Positions 40,113-49,859 of a DNA stretch of 64,000 nt are shown one piece after another. Where the stretch lies: NCBI RefSeq assembly GCF_000196615.1, contig NC_014306.1:4030001-4094000 (forward strand). Reading direction: 5' to 3'. The DNA is from Erwinia billingiae Eb661 (GTDB lineage Bacteria > Pseudomonadota > Gammaproteobacteria > Enterobacterales > Enterobacteriaceae). Both the position numbers and the translations under genes were made by a program. Below the pieces are notes generated by a model, which saw only the letters and a list, made by a program, of their open reading frames with translations, ran no database searches and was not told where the DNA came from. The first letter of the stretch is position 1. Each line of letters opens with the position of its first letter.

Positions 40113-40742
40113 TTACTGGAAACCTGTTGCCTGCAGCGCCAGCTTTAACGCAATGCCCCACATCATTACCCCAACCAGCGCATTGATGATGCGTTGGGCT
40201 TTCGCCGTATTCAGCACCGGTGACAGCCAGGCGGCGAGTGACGCCAGGCCAAAGAACCACAGGATTGATGCGGTGACCGAGCCCAACGCAAACCAGCTGC
40301 GGGCTTCCGCCGGAAGCTGTCCGCCGAGACTGCCGAGCACCACAAAGGTATCGATATAGACATGCGGATTCAGCCAGGTCACGGCCATCATGGTGGCGAC
40401 AATCCGCCAGCGTCCCTGCTTCATCGCGGCGGAGGAAGAGAGGTCAATGTTGCCGCTGAACGCGGTACGCAATGCTCCCCAGCCGTACCACAGCAGGAAA
40501 AGCACGCCGCCCCAGGTCACCAGATTGAGCAGCAGTGGCGATTGGGTCAGCAAGGCACTGCCGCCAAACACTCCGGCGCAAATCAGGACGATGTCGCTCA
40601 GGGTACAGAGTCCGGCGGTCATCAGATGATATTGACGACGCACGCCCTGATTTAACACCAGCGCATTTTGTGGCCCTAACGGCAGGATTAACGCAGCACC
40701 CAGAGCCATGCCCTGAAAGAAGATTGAAAACACGGGAAACAC
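40113..40742 (-). CDS. argO: Arginine exporter ArgO (LysE family)
   Basis: ArgO exports arginine, and canavanine, across the inner membrane. The 209-residue protein has about six helices and the LysE-family strings [18 protein letters not shown] and [17 protein letters not shown]. In E. coli it is controlled by ArgP, whose gene is nearby. It may also limit build-up of guanidino amino acids taken up by other systems. Confidence 0.96.
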   Translation of the reverse strand: MFPVFSIFFQGMALGAALILPLGPQNALVLNQGVRRQYHLMTAGLCTLSDIVLICAGVFGGSALLTQSPLLLNLVTWGGVLFLLWYGWGALRTAFSGNIDLSSSAAMKQGRWRIVATMMAVTWLNPHVYIDTFVVLGSLGGQLPAEARSWFALGSVTASILWFFGLASLAAWLSPVLNTAKAQRIINALVGVMMWGIALKLALQATGFQ

Positions 40743-40784
40743 CTCGTCCTGAATAATTGCAGGCGAGTGTATAGCGGAAGGTTC

Positions 40785-40809
40785 ATTAGAGGAAATGGAA
40801 TAAACTAAT
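40785..40809 (-). promoter_or_regulatory. Candidate ArgP-binding dyad upstream of argO
   Basis: On the minus strand the region reads ATTAG, 15 nt, CTAAT, a dyad typical of LysR-type sites, with a TATAAC-like -10 candidate just 5' of it. It lies 43-67 bases before the argO start. The assignment is by symmetry and position. Confidence 0.35.
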
Positions 40810-40877
40810 GTTATATCAGTTTTACTAATAACGTTAAGGCAAGAAAGGCGAACCGTGGCTCGCCTTTAACTTACTGA

Positions 40878-41792
40878 TTACTCTGGTTTAGGTAACGACG
40901 GCGCCACCTCTGGCGTCGCGGTTTTGACTTCAGCCTGCTGATCTTCAGCCGACTTCACCTGATGCAGGTGAACGTCCATCTGCGGATAAGGAATGCCAAT
41001 CTGATGCGCGTCCAGCGTGCGCTTGAAGTTCTTCATCAGATCCCAGTAGACGTTCTGCAGGTCACCGGCATTACTCCAGCAGCGCACCACGAAGTTCACT
41101 GAAGAGGCGGCCAGTTCATTCAGGCCAATCTGGATGCCCATATCGCGCAGCACGCGAGGCTCGGCATCAACCACTTCCTGCAGCAGCTTAATCACCTGAT
41201 CAACGTCGGCATCATAGGCCACACCGATAATGAACTCATTACGGCGCACCGGCTCCCGCGAGAAGTTAACGATATTCCCGGCGATGATTTTACCGTTTGG
41301 CACCACGACAATTTTGCCGTCGGCGGTTTTCAGGGTGGTAGAGAAGATCTGCACGCTCTGCACCGTCCCCATTACACCGATATCAATGAATTCACCGGTA
41401 CGGAACGGACGGAAGGTAACCAGCAGCACGCCGGCCGCCAGGTTAGCCAGCGAACCCTGCAGCGCCAGACCAATGGCCAGGCCGGCGGCACCGAGCACCG
41501 CGATCACCGAGGCGGTCTGCACGCCTACCCTGCCCAGGGCGGCGATCAGCGTAAAGGCGATGACCCCGTAGCGCACCAGCGCTGAAAGGAAGTCGGCTAC
41601 CGTGGCATCGATATGACGCGCCAGCAGCACTTTATTCAGGGTGTTGGAGATGAGTCGCGCCACAATCATCCCGACGATAATAATCGCAATGGCCGCCACG
41701 ATATTCACGACATAACTCAACAGCAGCTCCTGGTTACGCACCAGCCAACCTCCTGCGTTGTTAATGCCATGTACCACGTTCAGATCTTCCAT
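40878..41792 (-). CDS. mscS: Small-conductance mechanosensitive channel MscS
   Basis: MscS opens on membrane tension to release solutes during hypo-osmotic shock. From the ATG at 41792 (AGGAAAA upstream) it has 304 residues and starts [11 protein letters not shown], like E. coli. Three membrane helices are followed by the pore helix [18 protein letters not shown] with its Gly/Ala packing, the beta domain, and the alpha/beta C-terminal vestibule. The C-terminus is about 18 residues longer than in E. coli, with a proline- and charge-rich tail. Confidence 0.97.
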   Translation of the reverse strand: MEDLNVVHGINNAGGWLVRNQELLLSYVVNIVAAIAIIIVGMIVARLISNTLNKVLLARHIDATVADFLSALVRYGVIAFTLIAALGRVGVQTASVIAVLGAAGLAIGLALQGSLANLAAGVLLVTFRPFRTGEFIDIGVMGTVQSVQIFSTTLKTADGKIVVVPNGKIIAGNIVNFSREPVRRNEFIIGVAYDADVDQVIKLLQEVVDAEPRVLRDMGIQIGLNELAASSVNFVVRCWSNAGDLQNVYWDLMKNFKRTLDAHQIGIPYPQMDVHLHQVKSAEDQQAEVKTATPEVAPSLPKPE

Positions 41793-41934
41793 TTCGTTTT
41801 CCTGTTGTTGTTCCCCTGCGGGAAGTAAGCAGTTTTTTGCCAGACAAACTGACATCCCAAACTCAAAGGGTAACCAATAATGCCGCGCTCTGCCAAATAA
41901 GCAGTCAAATTAACAATTTGTTACCGGACAGGCG

Positions 41935-41965
41935 AAAAAAAAGGCCCCGGTAAAGGGGCCTTTTT
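41935..41965 (-). terminator. Terminator of fbaA
   Basis: On the minus strand GGCCCCTTTACCGGGGCC is followed by eight T residues, 25 bases after the fbaA stop. Confidence 0.92.
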
Positions 41966-41989
41966 CATACTGTCGTTAACGCGGCAAAA

Positions 41990-43069
41990 TTACAGAACGT
42001 CGACTGCGTTCAGCTCTTTAAATGCCTGCTCCAGACGAACGATCATTGATGACTGGGATGCGCGCAGCCAGACACGTGGATCGTAGTATTTTTTGTTTGG
42101 CTTGTCTGCGCCTTCCGGGTTGCCCAGCTGGGCCTGCAGGTAGCCTTCGTTCTTTTTGTAGTACTGCAGGATACCGTCCCAGGTTGCCCATTGGGTGTCA
42201 GTATCGATGTTCATTTTGATCACGCCGTAGCTGATTGACTCTTCGATTTCTGCAGCAGAAGAACCGGAACCACCGTGGAACACGAAATCCAGCGAGTTGT
42301 GTGGCAGGTTGTGTTTCTTGCTCACATAGTCCTGAGAATCACGCAGGATGGTCGGAGTCAGCTTAACGTTGCCTGGCTTGTACACGCCGTGCACGTTACC
42401 GAATGACGCAGCGATAGTGAAGCGCGGGCTGATGGCATTCAGTTTTTCGTAAGCGTAATCAACGTCTTCTGGCTGAGTGTACAGTGCAGAAGCGTCCATG
42501 TGGCTGTTGTCCACGCCGTCTTCTTCGCCACCGGTGCAACCCAGTTCGATTTCTAACGTCATGTTGATCTTAGCCATACGGGCCAGATAGGTGCTGCAGA
42601 TCTCGATGTTTTCTTCCAGTGACTCTTCTGACAGGTCGATCATGTGAGAAGAGAACAGTGGCTTACCGGTTTTCTCGAAGTGAGCTTCACCCGCGTCCAG
42701 CAGACCGTCGATCCATGGCAGCAGTTTTTTCGCGCAGTGGTCAGTGTGCAGGATAACCGGCACGCCGTAATGTTCTGCCATCTGATGCACGTGGTGCGCG
42801 CCAGAGATTGCGCCCAGGATTGCTGCAGCCTGTGGCTTGTCTGATTTCAGACCTTTACCGGCGATGAAGCCTGCGCCACCGTTAGAGAACTGAATGATGA
42901 CCGGGGCTTTAACTTTAGCGGCGGTTTCCAGAACGGCGTTGATGGAGTCGGTGCCTACGCAGTTAACGGCTGGCAGAGCGAATTTGTTTTCTTTCGCTAC
43001 TTTGAAGATCTTCTGCACGTCGTCGCCGGTGACAACGCCTGGTTTTACGAAATCAAAAATTTTAGACAT
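41990..43069 (-). CDS. fbaA: Class II fructose-bisphosphate aldolase FbaA
   Basis: FbaA cleaves fructose 1,6-bisphosphate with zinc. The 359-residue protein has the zinc and catalytic strings HTDHCAKKLLPW, EIELGCTGGEEDG, FGNVHGVYKPG and FVFHGGSGSS. It is last in epd-pgk-fbaA, 94 bp after pgk, and ends at a strong terminator. Codon choice is strongly biased, as for a highly expressed gene. Confidence 0.98.
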   Translation of the reverse strand: MSKIFDFVKPGVVTGDDVQKIFKVAKENKFALPAVNCVGTDSINAVLETAAKVKAPVIIQFSNGGAGFIAGKGLKSDKPQAAAILGAISGAHHVHQMAEHYGVPVILHTDHCAKKLLPWIDGLLDAGEAHFEKTGKPLFSSHMIDLSEESLEENIEICSTYLARMAKINMTLEIELGCTGGEEDGVDNSHMDASALYTQPEDVDYAYEKLNAISPRFTIAASFGNVHGVYKPGNVKLTPTILRDSQDYVSKKHNLPHNSLDFVFHGGSGSSAAEIEESISYGVIKMNIDTDTQWATWDGILQYYKKNEGYLQAQLGNPEGADKPNKKYYDPRVWLRASQSSMIVRLEQAFKELNAVDVL

Positions 43070-43163
43070 GTTTTTTGTCCTGTTTCGTCGGTCGTATTAA
43101 GAGATTCGGAACCCGTCAAACGGGTAAATCATTCTGGCGGGAAGCAACTTCCCGCCCCAGTAA

Positions 43164-44324
43164 TTACTGTTTTGCACGCGCTTCAAGCATGGCGACTGCT
43201 GGCAGTGTTTTGCCTTCCACGAATTCCAGGAAAGCACCGCCGCCGGTAGAGATATAAGAGATCTTATCTTCGATACCGAACAGATCGATGGCCGCCAGCG
43301 TATCACCGCCACCTGCGATAGAGAATGCGTCGCTGTCTGCAATCGCATTAGCAATGATTTCAGTGCCTTTGCGGAAGTTCGGGAATTCGAACACGCCAAC
43401 CGGACCGTTCCACAGGATAGTTTTGGCTTCTTTCAAGATCTTAGCCATTGCCAGTGCGGTTTCATCGCCGAAGTCCATGATCTCTTCATCATCTTTCACT
43501 TCGCTGACTTTCTTCACGGTAGACGGTGCAGTTTCAGAGAATTCCGTGCCTACGCGGGAGTCGGTCGGAACCGGGATTTTAAATTCGTCACGCAGTTTTT
43601 TCGCTGCATCAACAAAATCAGGCTCATACAGAGACTTACCGACGTTGTTATCAATCGCCACGAAGGTGTTGGCAATGCCGCCGCCGACAATCACGGTGTC
43701 CGCGATTTTTACCAGCGAGTTCAGCACGTCAAACTTGGTAGAGACTTTAGAACCGCCAACCACCGCCACCATTGGGCGCTCTGGCGATTTCAACGCTTTA
43801 CCCAGCGCGTCCAGTTCGTTAGCCAGCAGTGGGCCAGCACACGCGATTGGGGCAAATTTGCCGACGCCGTGGGTAGACGCCTGCGCGCGGTGCGCGGTAC
43901 CGAAGGCATCCATCACGTAGATATCGCACAGGGCGGCATATTTTTTAGAGAGGGCTTCGTCGTCTTTCTTTTCGCCTTTGTTAAAGCGAACGTTTTCCAG
44001 AACGACCAGCTCACCTTCGGCAATGTCCAGGCCGTCAAGGTAGTCTTTCGCCAGGCGAACAGGAGAAGAGAGTTTGTCTTTCAGATAGTTAACAACTGGC
44101 AGGAGGGAAAACTCCTCGTTGTATTCACCTTCAGTCGGGCGACCAAGATGGGAGGTAACCATCACTTTCGCGCCCTGCTTCAACGCCGCTTCGATGGTCG
44201 GCAATGAGGCACGGATACGTGCATCCGACGTCACTTTCCCTTCTTTCACTGGCACGTTCAAATCAGAACGAATAAGTACGCGTTTGCCAGCAAGATCCAG
44301 ATCGGTCATCTTAATTACAGACAT
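43164..44324 (-). CDS. pgk: Phosphoglycerate kinase
   Basis: Pgk makes ATP from 1,3-bisphosphoglycerate. From the ATG at 44324 (GAGG upstream, [11 protein letters not shown] start as in E. coli) it has 386 residues. Visible signatures are [34 protein letters not shown] and the C-terminal [13 protein letters not shown] nucleotide loop. A start at 44366 would add 14 residues upstream of a good ribosome site and is not used. Confidence 0.98.
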   Translation of the reverse strand: MSVIKMTDLDLAGKRVLIRSDLNVPVKEGKVTSDARIRASLPTIEAALKQGAKVMVTSHLGRPTEGEYNEEFSLLPVVNYLKDKLSSPVRLAKDYLDGLDIAEGELVVLENVRFNKGEKKDDEALSKKYAALCDIYVMDAFGTAHRAQASTHGVGKFAPIACAGPLLANELDALGKALKSPERPMVAVVGGSKVSTKFDVLNSLVKIADTVIVGGGIANTFVAIDNNVGKSLYEPDFVDAAKKLRDEFKIPVPTDSRVGTEFSETAPSTVKKVSEVKDDEEIMDFGDETALAMAKILKEAKTILWNGPVGVFEFPNFRKGTEIIANAIADSDAFSIAGGGDTLAAIDLFGIEDKISYISTGGGAFLEFVEGKTLPAVAMLEARAKQ

Positions 44325-44374
44325 GGTGAATCCTCTCGTTGATTCTCTAAGTTTTGACAGGCGCAAACCGCGCC

Positions 44375-45394
44375 CTACCTGAAACCGGTTGCGGCCATCG
44401 CTAACGTTGTGTCGATCATTCGGTTAGCAAAGCCCCACTCGTTGTCGCACCAGACAAGTGTCTTGATCAGGTGCTGACCGCTGACCCGCGTCTGCGTGCC
44501 GTCCACTATGGCACTGTGCGGATCGTGGTTAAAATCTATGGAGACTAACGGTAATTCCGTATAGTCAACTATACCACTAAATGCCCCTTCTGACGCGTTT
44601 CGCAACAAGGCATTAACCTCGCACGCCTGCACCGCCTCCCTCACGCTGACGCTCAAATCAATCGCCGTCACGTTTATTGTAGGGACACGTACCGCTATCG
44701 CCTCAAAACGGTCGTTAAATTTAGGAAAAATACGGGTAATGCCGGCGGCAAGACGCGTATCGACCGGAATAATCGACTGGCTGGCTGCGCGCGTGCGTCG
44801 CAGGTCGGGATGGTACGCATCTATCACCTGCTGATCGTGCATGGCTGAGTGGATAGTGGTCACGGTGCCCGACTCGATGGTGAAGGCATCATCCAGCAGT
44901 TTAATCACCGGAATAATACAGTTGGTGGTGCAGGAAGCGTTGGAGACGATCAGGTGGTCCGGTTGCAGCTCTTTCTCATTCACACCGAAAACCACGGTGG
45001 CATCCAGGTCGTTTCCGCCAGGATGGGAGAACAGCACTTTTTTCGCGCCGGCGGCCAGATGGGCTTCGCCATCTGCACGACTGCCATACACGCCGGTACA
45101 ATCCAGCACCACATCGACATTCAGCTCCTGCCACGGCAGATCGCTGATTTCCGCACGATGCAGCAGACGAATGGTATCTTCGCCGACCCACAGCAGATCC
45201 CGCTCCTGGCGGACATCCCAGGCAAATCGCCCGTGGCTGGTATCGTACTTCAGTAAATGCGCCATTCCCGCCGCGTCAGCCAGCTCATTGATGGCCACCA
45301 CGGTGATCTCTGCACGACGTCCGGTTTCATAAAGAGCACGCAACACGTTGCGCCCGATGCGACCAAAACCGTTTATGGCAATGCGAACCGTCAT
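44375..45394 (-). CDS. epd: D-erythrose-4-phosphate dehydrogenase Epd
   Basis: Epd oxidises erythrose 4-phosphate to 4-phosphoerythronate, the first step toward pyridoxal phosphate. From the ATG at 45394 the protein has 339 residues, the E. coli length. It is a GAPDH paralogue with [17 protein letters not shown] and the catalytic cysteine in [13 protein letters not shown]; substrate-specific residues such as [13 protein letters not shown] separate it from GapA. The start at 45454 is rejected because the E. coli-like [11 protein letters not shown] starts at 45394. Confidence 0.97.
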   Translation of the reverse strand: MTVRIAINGFGRIGRNVLRALYETGRRAEITVVAINELADAAGMAHLLKYDTSHGRFAWDVRQERDLLWVGEDTIRLLHRAEISDLPWQELNVDVVLDCTGVYGSRADGEAHLAAGAKKVLFSHPGGNDLDATVVFGVNEKELQPDHLIVSNASCTTNCIIPVIKLLDDAFTIESGTVTTIHSAMHDQQVIDAYHPDLRRTRAASQSIIPVDTRLAAGITRIFPKFNDRFEAIAVRVPTINVTAIDLSVSVREAVQACEVNALLRNASEGAFSGIVDYTELPLVSIDFNHDPHSAIVDGTQTRVSGQHLIKTLVWCDNEWGFANRMIDTTLAMAATGFR

Positions 45395-45522
45395 ATCACT
45401 CCTGCATCCGAATTCGGTGTAAAACTGGAGCGTTAGCCTGAGCCAGACGTTCAAATTTGTACAGGGAATTCTTGCATCAGAAAAACTGTACTAAGCCCGT
45501 ATATCTTCAGCAACTACGCAAA

Positions 45523-45536
45523 CTGAAACGGTTCAG
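45523..45536. promoter_or_regulatory. Cra (FruR) site upstream of epd
   Basis: CTGAAACGGTTCAG is a near-perfect palindrome matching the Cra pattern TGAAACGNTTCA. It lies 129 bp upstream of epd. In E. coli Cra acts on the epd-pgk-fbaA promoter, so this is likely a real control site. Confidence 0.7.
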
Positions 45537-45651
45537 CGAGAATAATAGAATGGAGGAATAATAGGAATGACGAGGATCAATTGCTGCGACAATCTTTAGA
45601 TCTAAGTCACAGATTTAGAAAATTCCACGGCCGGGGATGACGGCGGAAAAG

Positions 45652-45681
45652 TGAAAACGGGGCGGAAGCAATCCCGCCCCG
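45652..45681 (-). terminator. Terminator of tktA
   Basis: On the minus strand CGGGGCGG and CCGCCCCG form a stem with a short loop, followed by TTTTCACTTTT. It begins 6 bases after the tktA stop and separates tktA from epd. Confidence 0.85.
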
Positions 45682-45687
45682 CTGGGC

Positions 45688-47679
45688 TTACAGCAGTTCT
45701 TTCGCTTTAGCGACCACGTTATCCACGGTGAAGCCAAACATTTCAAACAGCTGCTCTGCAGGCGCTGACTCACCAAAGGTGGTCATACCGACGATTGCAC
45801 CGTTCAGACCGGTGTATTTGAACCAGTAATCTGCGATACCGGCTTCAATCGCCACACGGGCGCTGACCGCTTTCGGCAGAACCGCTTCACGGTATGCGGC
45901 ATCCTGTTTGTCGAAGGCATCGGTAGACGGCATCGACACCACGCGCGCCTTACGGCCTTCGGAGGTCAGCTTGTCATACGCGCCCACCGCCAGTTCAACT
46001 TCTGAACCGGTGGCGATCAGGATGATTTCCGGCTGACCATCACAGTCTTTCAGCACGTAACCACCGCGAGCCACATTGGCCAGCTGCTCAGCGGTACGAT
46101 CCTGCTGCGCCAGATTCTGACGGGAGAAGATCAGTGCCGTTGGGCCGTCGAAGCGCTCGATAGCGTATTTCCAGGCAACCGCAGACTCAACCTGATCACA
46201 TGGACGCCACAGGCTCATGTTCGGGGTGACGCGCAGGCTGGCCATCTGCTCAACCGGCTGATGCGTAGGACCGTCTTCGCCCAGACCGATGGAGTCGTGG
46301 GTATAGACCATCACCTGACGGATTTTCATCAGTGCAGCCATACGCGCAGCGTTACGCGCGTATTCAACAAACATCAGGAAGGTCGCGGTGTATGGCAGGA
46401 AGCCGCCGTGCAGCGTGATGCCGTTAGCGATGGCGGTCATACCGAATTCACGCACACCGTAATGGATGTAATTACCGGCCAGATCGTCGTTGATTGGCTT
46501 AGAACCAGACCACATGGTCAGGTTGCTTGGCGCCAGGTCAGCCGAGCCGCCCAGGTATTCTGGCAGCAGTTTACCGAAGGCTTCCAGCGTGTTCTGCGAC
46601 GCTTTACGGCTGGCGATTTTTGCTGGGTTAGCCTGCAGCTGTTCGATGAACTTCTGCGACTCAGCCTGCCAGTTAGCCGGCAGCTCGTTGCCCATACGGC
46701 GTTTGAATTCTGCCGCCAGCTCCGGGTGCGCTTTAGCGTAGGCCGCGAACTTCTCGTTCCAGCTGGCTTCTTTCGCCTGACCGGCTTCTTTCGCATCCCA
46801 CTGCGCGTAGATATCCTGTGGGATCTCGAACGGCGCGTGGCTCCAGCCCAACTGCTTACGGGTCAGTGCTACTTCGTCATCACCCAGCGGTGCGCCGTGT
46901 GAATCGTGGGTACCGGCTTTGTTTGGTGAACCAAAGCCAATCACGGTTTTGCACATCAGCAGGGAAGGCTTGTCGCTAACCGCTTTCGCTTCTTCAACCG
47001 CTTGCTTGATTGCGGCTGCATCGTGACCGTCAACACCGCGCACTACGTGCCAGCCGTAAGCTTCGAAACGCTTGGCGGTGTCGTCAGTGAACCAACCGTC
47101 AATGTGACCGTCGATTGAGATACCGTTGTCATCATAGAAGGCAACCAGTTTGCCCAGCTTCAGCGTACCGGCCAGCGAGCACACTTCGTGGGAGATACCT
47201 TCCATCATGCAGCCGTCACCCATGAACACATAGGTGTTATGGTCAACAACATCGTGACCCGGACGGTTGAACTGCGCCGCCATCGTGCGCTCGGCAATGG
47301 CCATACCTACAGCGTTAGCCACGCCCTGACCCAGTGGGCCGGTAGTGGTTTCCACGCCTGCGGTGTAACCGAATTCCGGGTGACCTGGAGTTTTAGAGTG
47401 CAGCTGACGGAAGTTTGCCAGCTCAGCAATCGGCAGATCGTAGCCGGTGAGGTGCAACAGGCTGTAGATCAGCATGGAGCCGTGACCGTTCGACAGCACG
47501 AAGCGGTCGCGATCGGCCCACAGAGGATTCGTAGGGTTATGGTTCAGAAATTCACGCCACAGCACTTCGGCGATATCTGCCATGCCCATCGGGGCGCCAG
47601 GGTGGCCAGATTTGGCTTTTTGTACCGCATCCATACTTAATGCGCGAATGGCGTTAGCAAGCTCTTTACGAGAAGACAT
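45688..47679 (-). CDS. tktA: Transketolase 1
   Basis: TktA moves two-carbon units between pentose-phosphate and glycolytic sugars with thiamine diphosphate. The 663-residue protein (E. coli 663) has the TPP motif [18 protein letters not shown]...DDNGISIDG, the substrate string HSKTPGHPE, and a middle-domain [16 protein letters not shown]. Codon bias is strong. In E. coli several other genes lie between tktA and epd; here they are neighbours. Confidence 0.98.
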   Translation of the reverse strand: MSSRKELANAIRALSMDAVQKAKSGHPGAPMGMADIAEVLWREFLNHNPTNPLWADRDRFVLSNGHGSMLIYSLLHLTGYDLPIAELANFRQLHSKTPGHPEFGYTAGVETTTGPLGQGVANAVGMAIAERTMAAQFNRPGHDVVDHNTYVFMGDGCMMEGISHEVCSLAGTLKLGKLVAFYDDNGISIDGHIDGWFTDDTAKRFEAYGWHVVRGVDGHDAAAIKQAVEEAKAVSDKPSLLMCKTVIGFGSPNKAGTHDSHGAPLGDDEVALTRKQLGWSHAPFEIPQDIYAQWDAKEAGQAKEASWNEKFAAYAKAHPELAAEFKRRMGNELPANWQAESQKFIEQLQANPAKIASRKASQNTLEAFGKLLPEYLGGSADLAPSNLTMWSGSKPINDDLAGNYIHYGVREFGMTAIANGITLHGGFLPYTATFLMFVEYARNAARMAALMKIRQVMVYTHDSIGLGEDGPTHQPVEQMASLRVTPNMSLWRPCDQVESAVAWKYAIERFDGPTALIFSRQNLAQQDRTAEQLANVARGGYVLKDCDGQPEIILIATGSEVELAVGAYDKLTSEGRKARVVSMPSTDAFDKQDAAYREAVLPKAVSARVAIEAGIADYWFKYTGLNGAIVGMTTFGESAPAEQLFEMFGFTVDNVVAKAKELL

Positions 47680-47963
47680 GTTCTACTCCAGGTCGGATTA
47701 AACGCTTCGCCGTCCTTAACCTATTTTAATCAATGAGTTATCAGGCAAAGTTGTAAAAGTCGACCCTCAATGTACATGAAAGACGGGTCTGCTGTACATG
47801 GCGAAACGTGCAAAATAGCAGGCGTAAACTTGCGGTTTGTGGCTATAACCACTATGCATTCGTAGATGCGCACGTTATAACGCTCTCTTTATAAGCAGCG
47901 TTTTTTTCTGCCGGTTTGGCAGGTTCTTGTTTTTACTACCTTGTTACTGATGGATGAAATAAT

Positions 47964-48716
47964 ATGAAATTACCCCTCTCTTTCGTTTCTCTGGGACTGA
48001 TTACCGCACTTTCTGGTTGTCAGGGAGTAGACAGCAACGCGCTTATGCAGTCTGGTGCGCAGGCCTATCAGGCCGCCACCATTAGCGATGAACAGGTCAA
48101 AGAACTCAGCGTGAAATCCTGTGCGCAGATGGATAGCGAAGCGCAAATTGCGCCCGACTCCAGCCCGTATGCGCAGCGCCTGGCGAAAATCTCCGCCGCA
48201 CTGGGTGACAACATCAACGGCACGCCGGCCAACTACAAGGTGTACATCACCAAAGACGTCAATGCCTGGGCGATGGCGAACGGCTGTATCCGCGTTTACA
48301 GCGGATTGATGGATATGATGACCGACAATGAAGTCGAGGGTGTGCTGGGCCATGAAATGGGCCACGTGGCATTAGGCCATAGCCGTCGCGCGATGCAGGT
48401 TGCTTACAGCACCACCGCTGCCCGTACCGCCATTGGTTCCGTGGGCGGCATCGCCGGTACGCTGTCCCAGTCGCAGCTTGCAGACCTGGGTGAGAAACTG
48501 GTTAACGCGCAGTTCTCGCAGAAGCAGGAATCGCAGGCAGATGATTACTCTTTCGACCTGATGAAAAAGCGCAACATCGATCCTAACGGCCTGGTCACCA
48601 GCTTCGAAAAACTGGCGAAACTGGAAGGCAGCCATCAAAGCTCGATGTTTGACTCCCACCCGGCTTCCGAAGCGCGCGCTCAGCACATCAAAGAGCGTAT
48701 CGCTGCCGGTAAATAA
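47964..48716 (+). CDS. loiP: Outer-membrane metalloprotease LoiP (YggG), M48 family
   Basis: LoiP is an outer-membrane lipoprotein protease of the Ste24/M48 family induced at low osmolarity. The 250-residue protein has a lipobox LSGC at 16-19, so Cys19 would be lipidated. The zinc motif HEMGH is at 130-134 (GVLGHEMGHVALGHS), with a downstream third ligand in ESQADDYS. It is divergent from tktA and lies beside speB, as in E. coli. Confidence 0.95.
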   Translation: MKLPLSFVSLGLITALSGCQGVDSNALMQSGAQAYQAATISDEQVKELSVKSCAQMDSEAQIAPDSSPYAQRLAKISAALGDNINGTPANYKVYITKDVNAWAMANGCIRVYSGLMDMMTDNEVEGVLGHEMGHVALGHSRRAMQVAYSTTAARTAIGSVGGIAGTLSQSQLADLGEKLVNAQFSQKQESQADDYSFDLMKKRNIDPNGLVTSFEKLAKLEGSHQSSMFDSHPASEARAQHIKERIAAGK

Positions 48717-48730
48717 CCGCGTGTTGCCAT

Positions 48731-48760
48731 AAAAAAAGGGCGCCCTTATCAGGCGCCCTT
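48731..48760 (-). terminator. Terminator of speB (shared with loiP)
   Basis: GGGCGCC and GGCGCCC form a 7-bp stem with a 7-nt loop. Seven T residues follow on the minus strand, ending speB; on the plus strand the tail CTTCTCATTT is weaker but may serve loiP. Confidence 0.87.
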
Positions 48761-48779
48761 CTCATTTCTGCTGATGAAA

Positions 48780-49700
48780 CTAGCCTTTGTTAACGGCCTG
48801 AACATGCAGCATATCCAGCGCCAGCGTGGCGGCAGCCAGAGCGGTCAGATCGGACTGGTCATAGCCCGGTGCGACTTCCACCAGATCCATCCCGACGATG
48901 TTCAACCCCTGCAGACCGCGCACCAGCTTGGTTGCTTTATCGGTGGTCAGACCGCCGATCACCGGCGTGCCGGTGCCTGGCGCATGCGCCGGATCGAGGC
49001 AGTCGATATCGAAGGTCAGATAAACCGGCATATCGCCAACGATCTGCTTCACCTGAGCGAGGATGTCATCAACACTGCGGTCGTTAACCTGCGCCGCGTC
49101 CAGCACGTTGAAGCCCAGTGAGGCATCAAACTCGGTACGGATACCGATCTGCACCGAGTGTGCCGGATCGATCAGGCCTTCCTTCGGCGCATGGTGGAAC
49201 ATGGTGCCGTGATCGAAGGTCGGGCCGTTGGAATAGGTATCGGTATGGGCATCAAAATGCACCAGCGCCATCTTACCGAAGTATTTAGCATGAGCGCGCA
49301 GCAGCGGCAGCGTCACGTAGTGATCGCCACCGAAGGTCAGCATACGCTTGCCGTTGGCCAGCAGCTTCTCGGCATGCGCCTGCAGCTTGTCGGTCAGATC
49401 CTGAGAATCGCCAAAGGCGTACACAAGGTCACCGCAGTCGATCACCTTTAAACGCTGACGCAGATCGAAGTTCCACGGCCAGCGGCAGCCTTCCCACGCC
49501 AGGTTAGTGGAGATCTGACGGATCGCGCCAGGGCCCAGGCGGCTGCCAGGACGACCGGAGGTCGCGGCATCGAAAGGAATACCGGTGATCACCCACTCAG
49601 CGTCGCTGTCGTAAGGCTGGAAGTTGATCGGAAAACGCATAAAACCAAAGGCGTTTGACACCAGCGAGTTGTCGTACTGGTTGCCCAGGGTGTTATTCAT
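48780..49700 (-). CDS. speB: Agmatinase SpeB
   Basis: SpeB hydrolyses agmatine to putrescine and urea with two manganese ions. The 306-residue protein has the ureohydrolase metal motifs [20 protein letters not shown] and [18 protein letters not shown]. It follows speA on the same strand, together making the arginine-to-putrescine route. A hairpin terminator lies between them. Confidence 0.97.
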   Translation of the reverse strand: MNNTLGNQYDNSLVSNAFGFMRFPINFQPYDSDAEWVITGIPFDAATSGRPGSRLGPGAIRQISTNLAWEGCRWPWNFDLRQRLKVIDCGDLVYAFGDSQDLTDKLQAHAEKLLANGKRMLTFGGDHYVTLPLLRAHAKYFGKMALVHFDAHTDTYSNGPTFDHGTMFHHAPKEGLIDPAHSVQIGIRTEFDASLGFNVLDAAQVNDRSVDDILAQVKQIVGDMPVYLTFDIDCLDPAHAPGTGTPVIGGLTTDKATKLVRGLQGLNIVGMDLVEVAPGYDQSDLTALAAATLALDMLHVQAVNKG

Positions 49701-49757
49701 ACCAAATCCTCTTTAACTGTGAAGCCGGACCAGGCCAGCTTTTGGCTGAAACAGAGA

Positions 49758-49805
49758 TAAAAAAAATCCCCACCGCGTCGTTAAACCCGACGAGGAAGGG
49801 ATTTT
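49758..49805 (-). terminator. Terminator between speA and speB
   Basis: On the minus strand AAATCCC pairs with GGGATTT over a stem interrupted by an internal loop, with an inner CGTCG/CGACG helix, and is followed by a T-run. It lies 54 bases after the speA stop. It may be partly read through so that speB is also transcribed with speA. Confidence 0.75.
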
Positions 49806-49859
49806 GCAGAGAATTGCCACACCGTCATCGGCGTGGTCAACTCGTCCAGCAGGGGAAGA

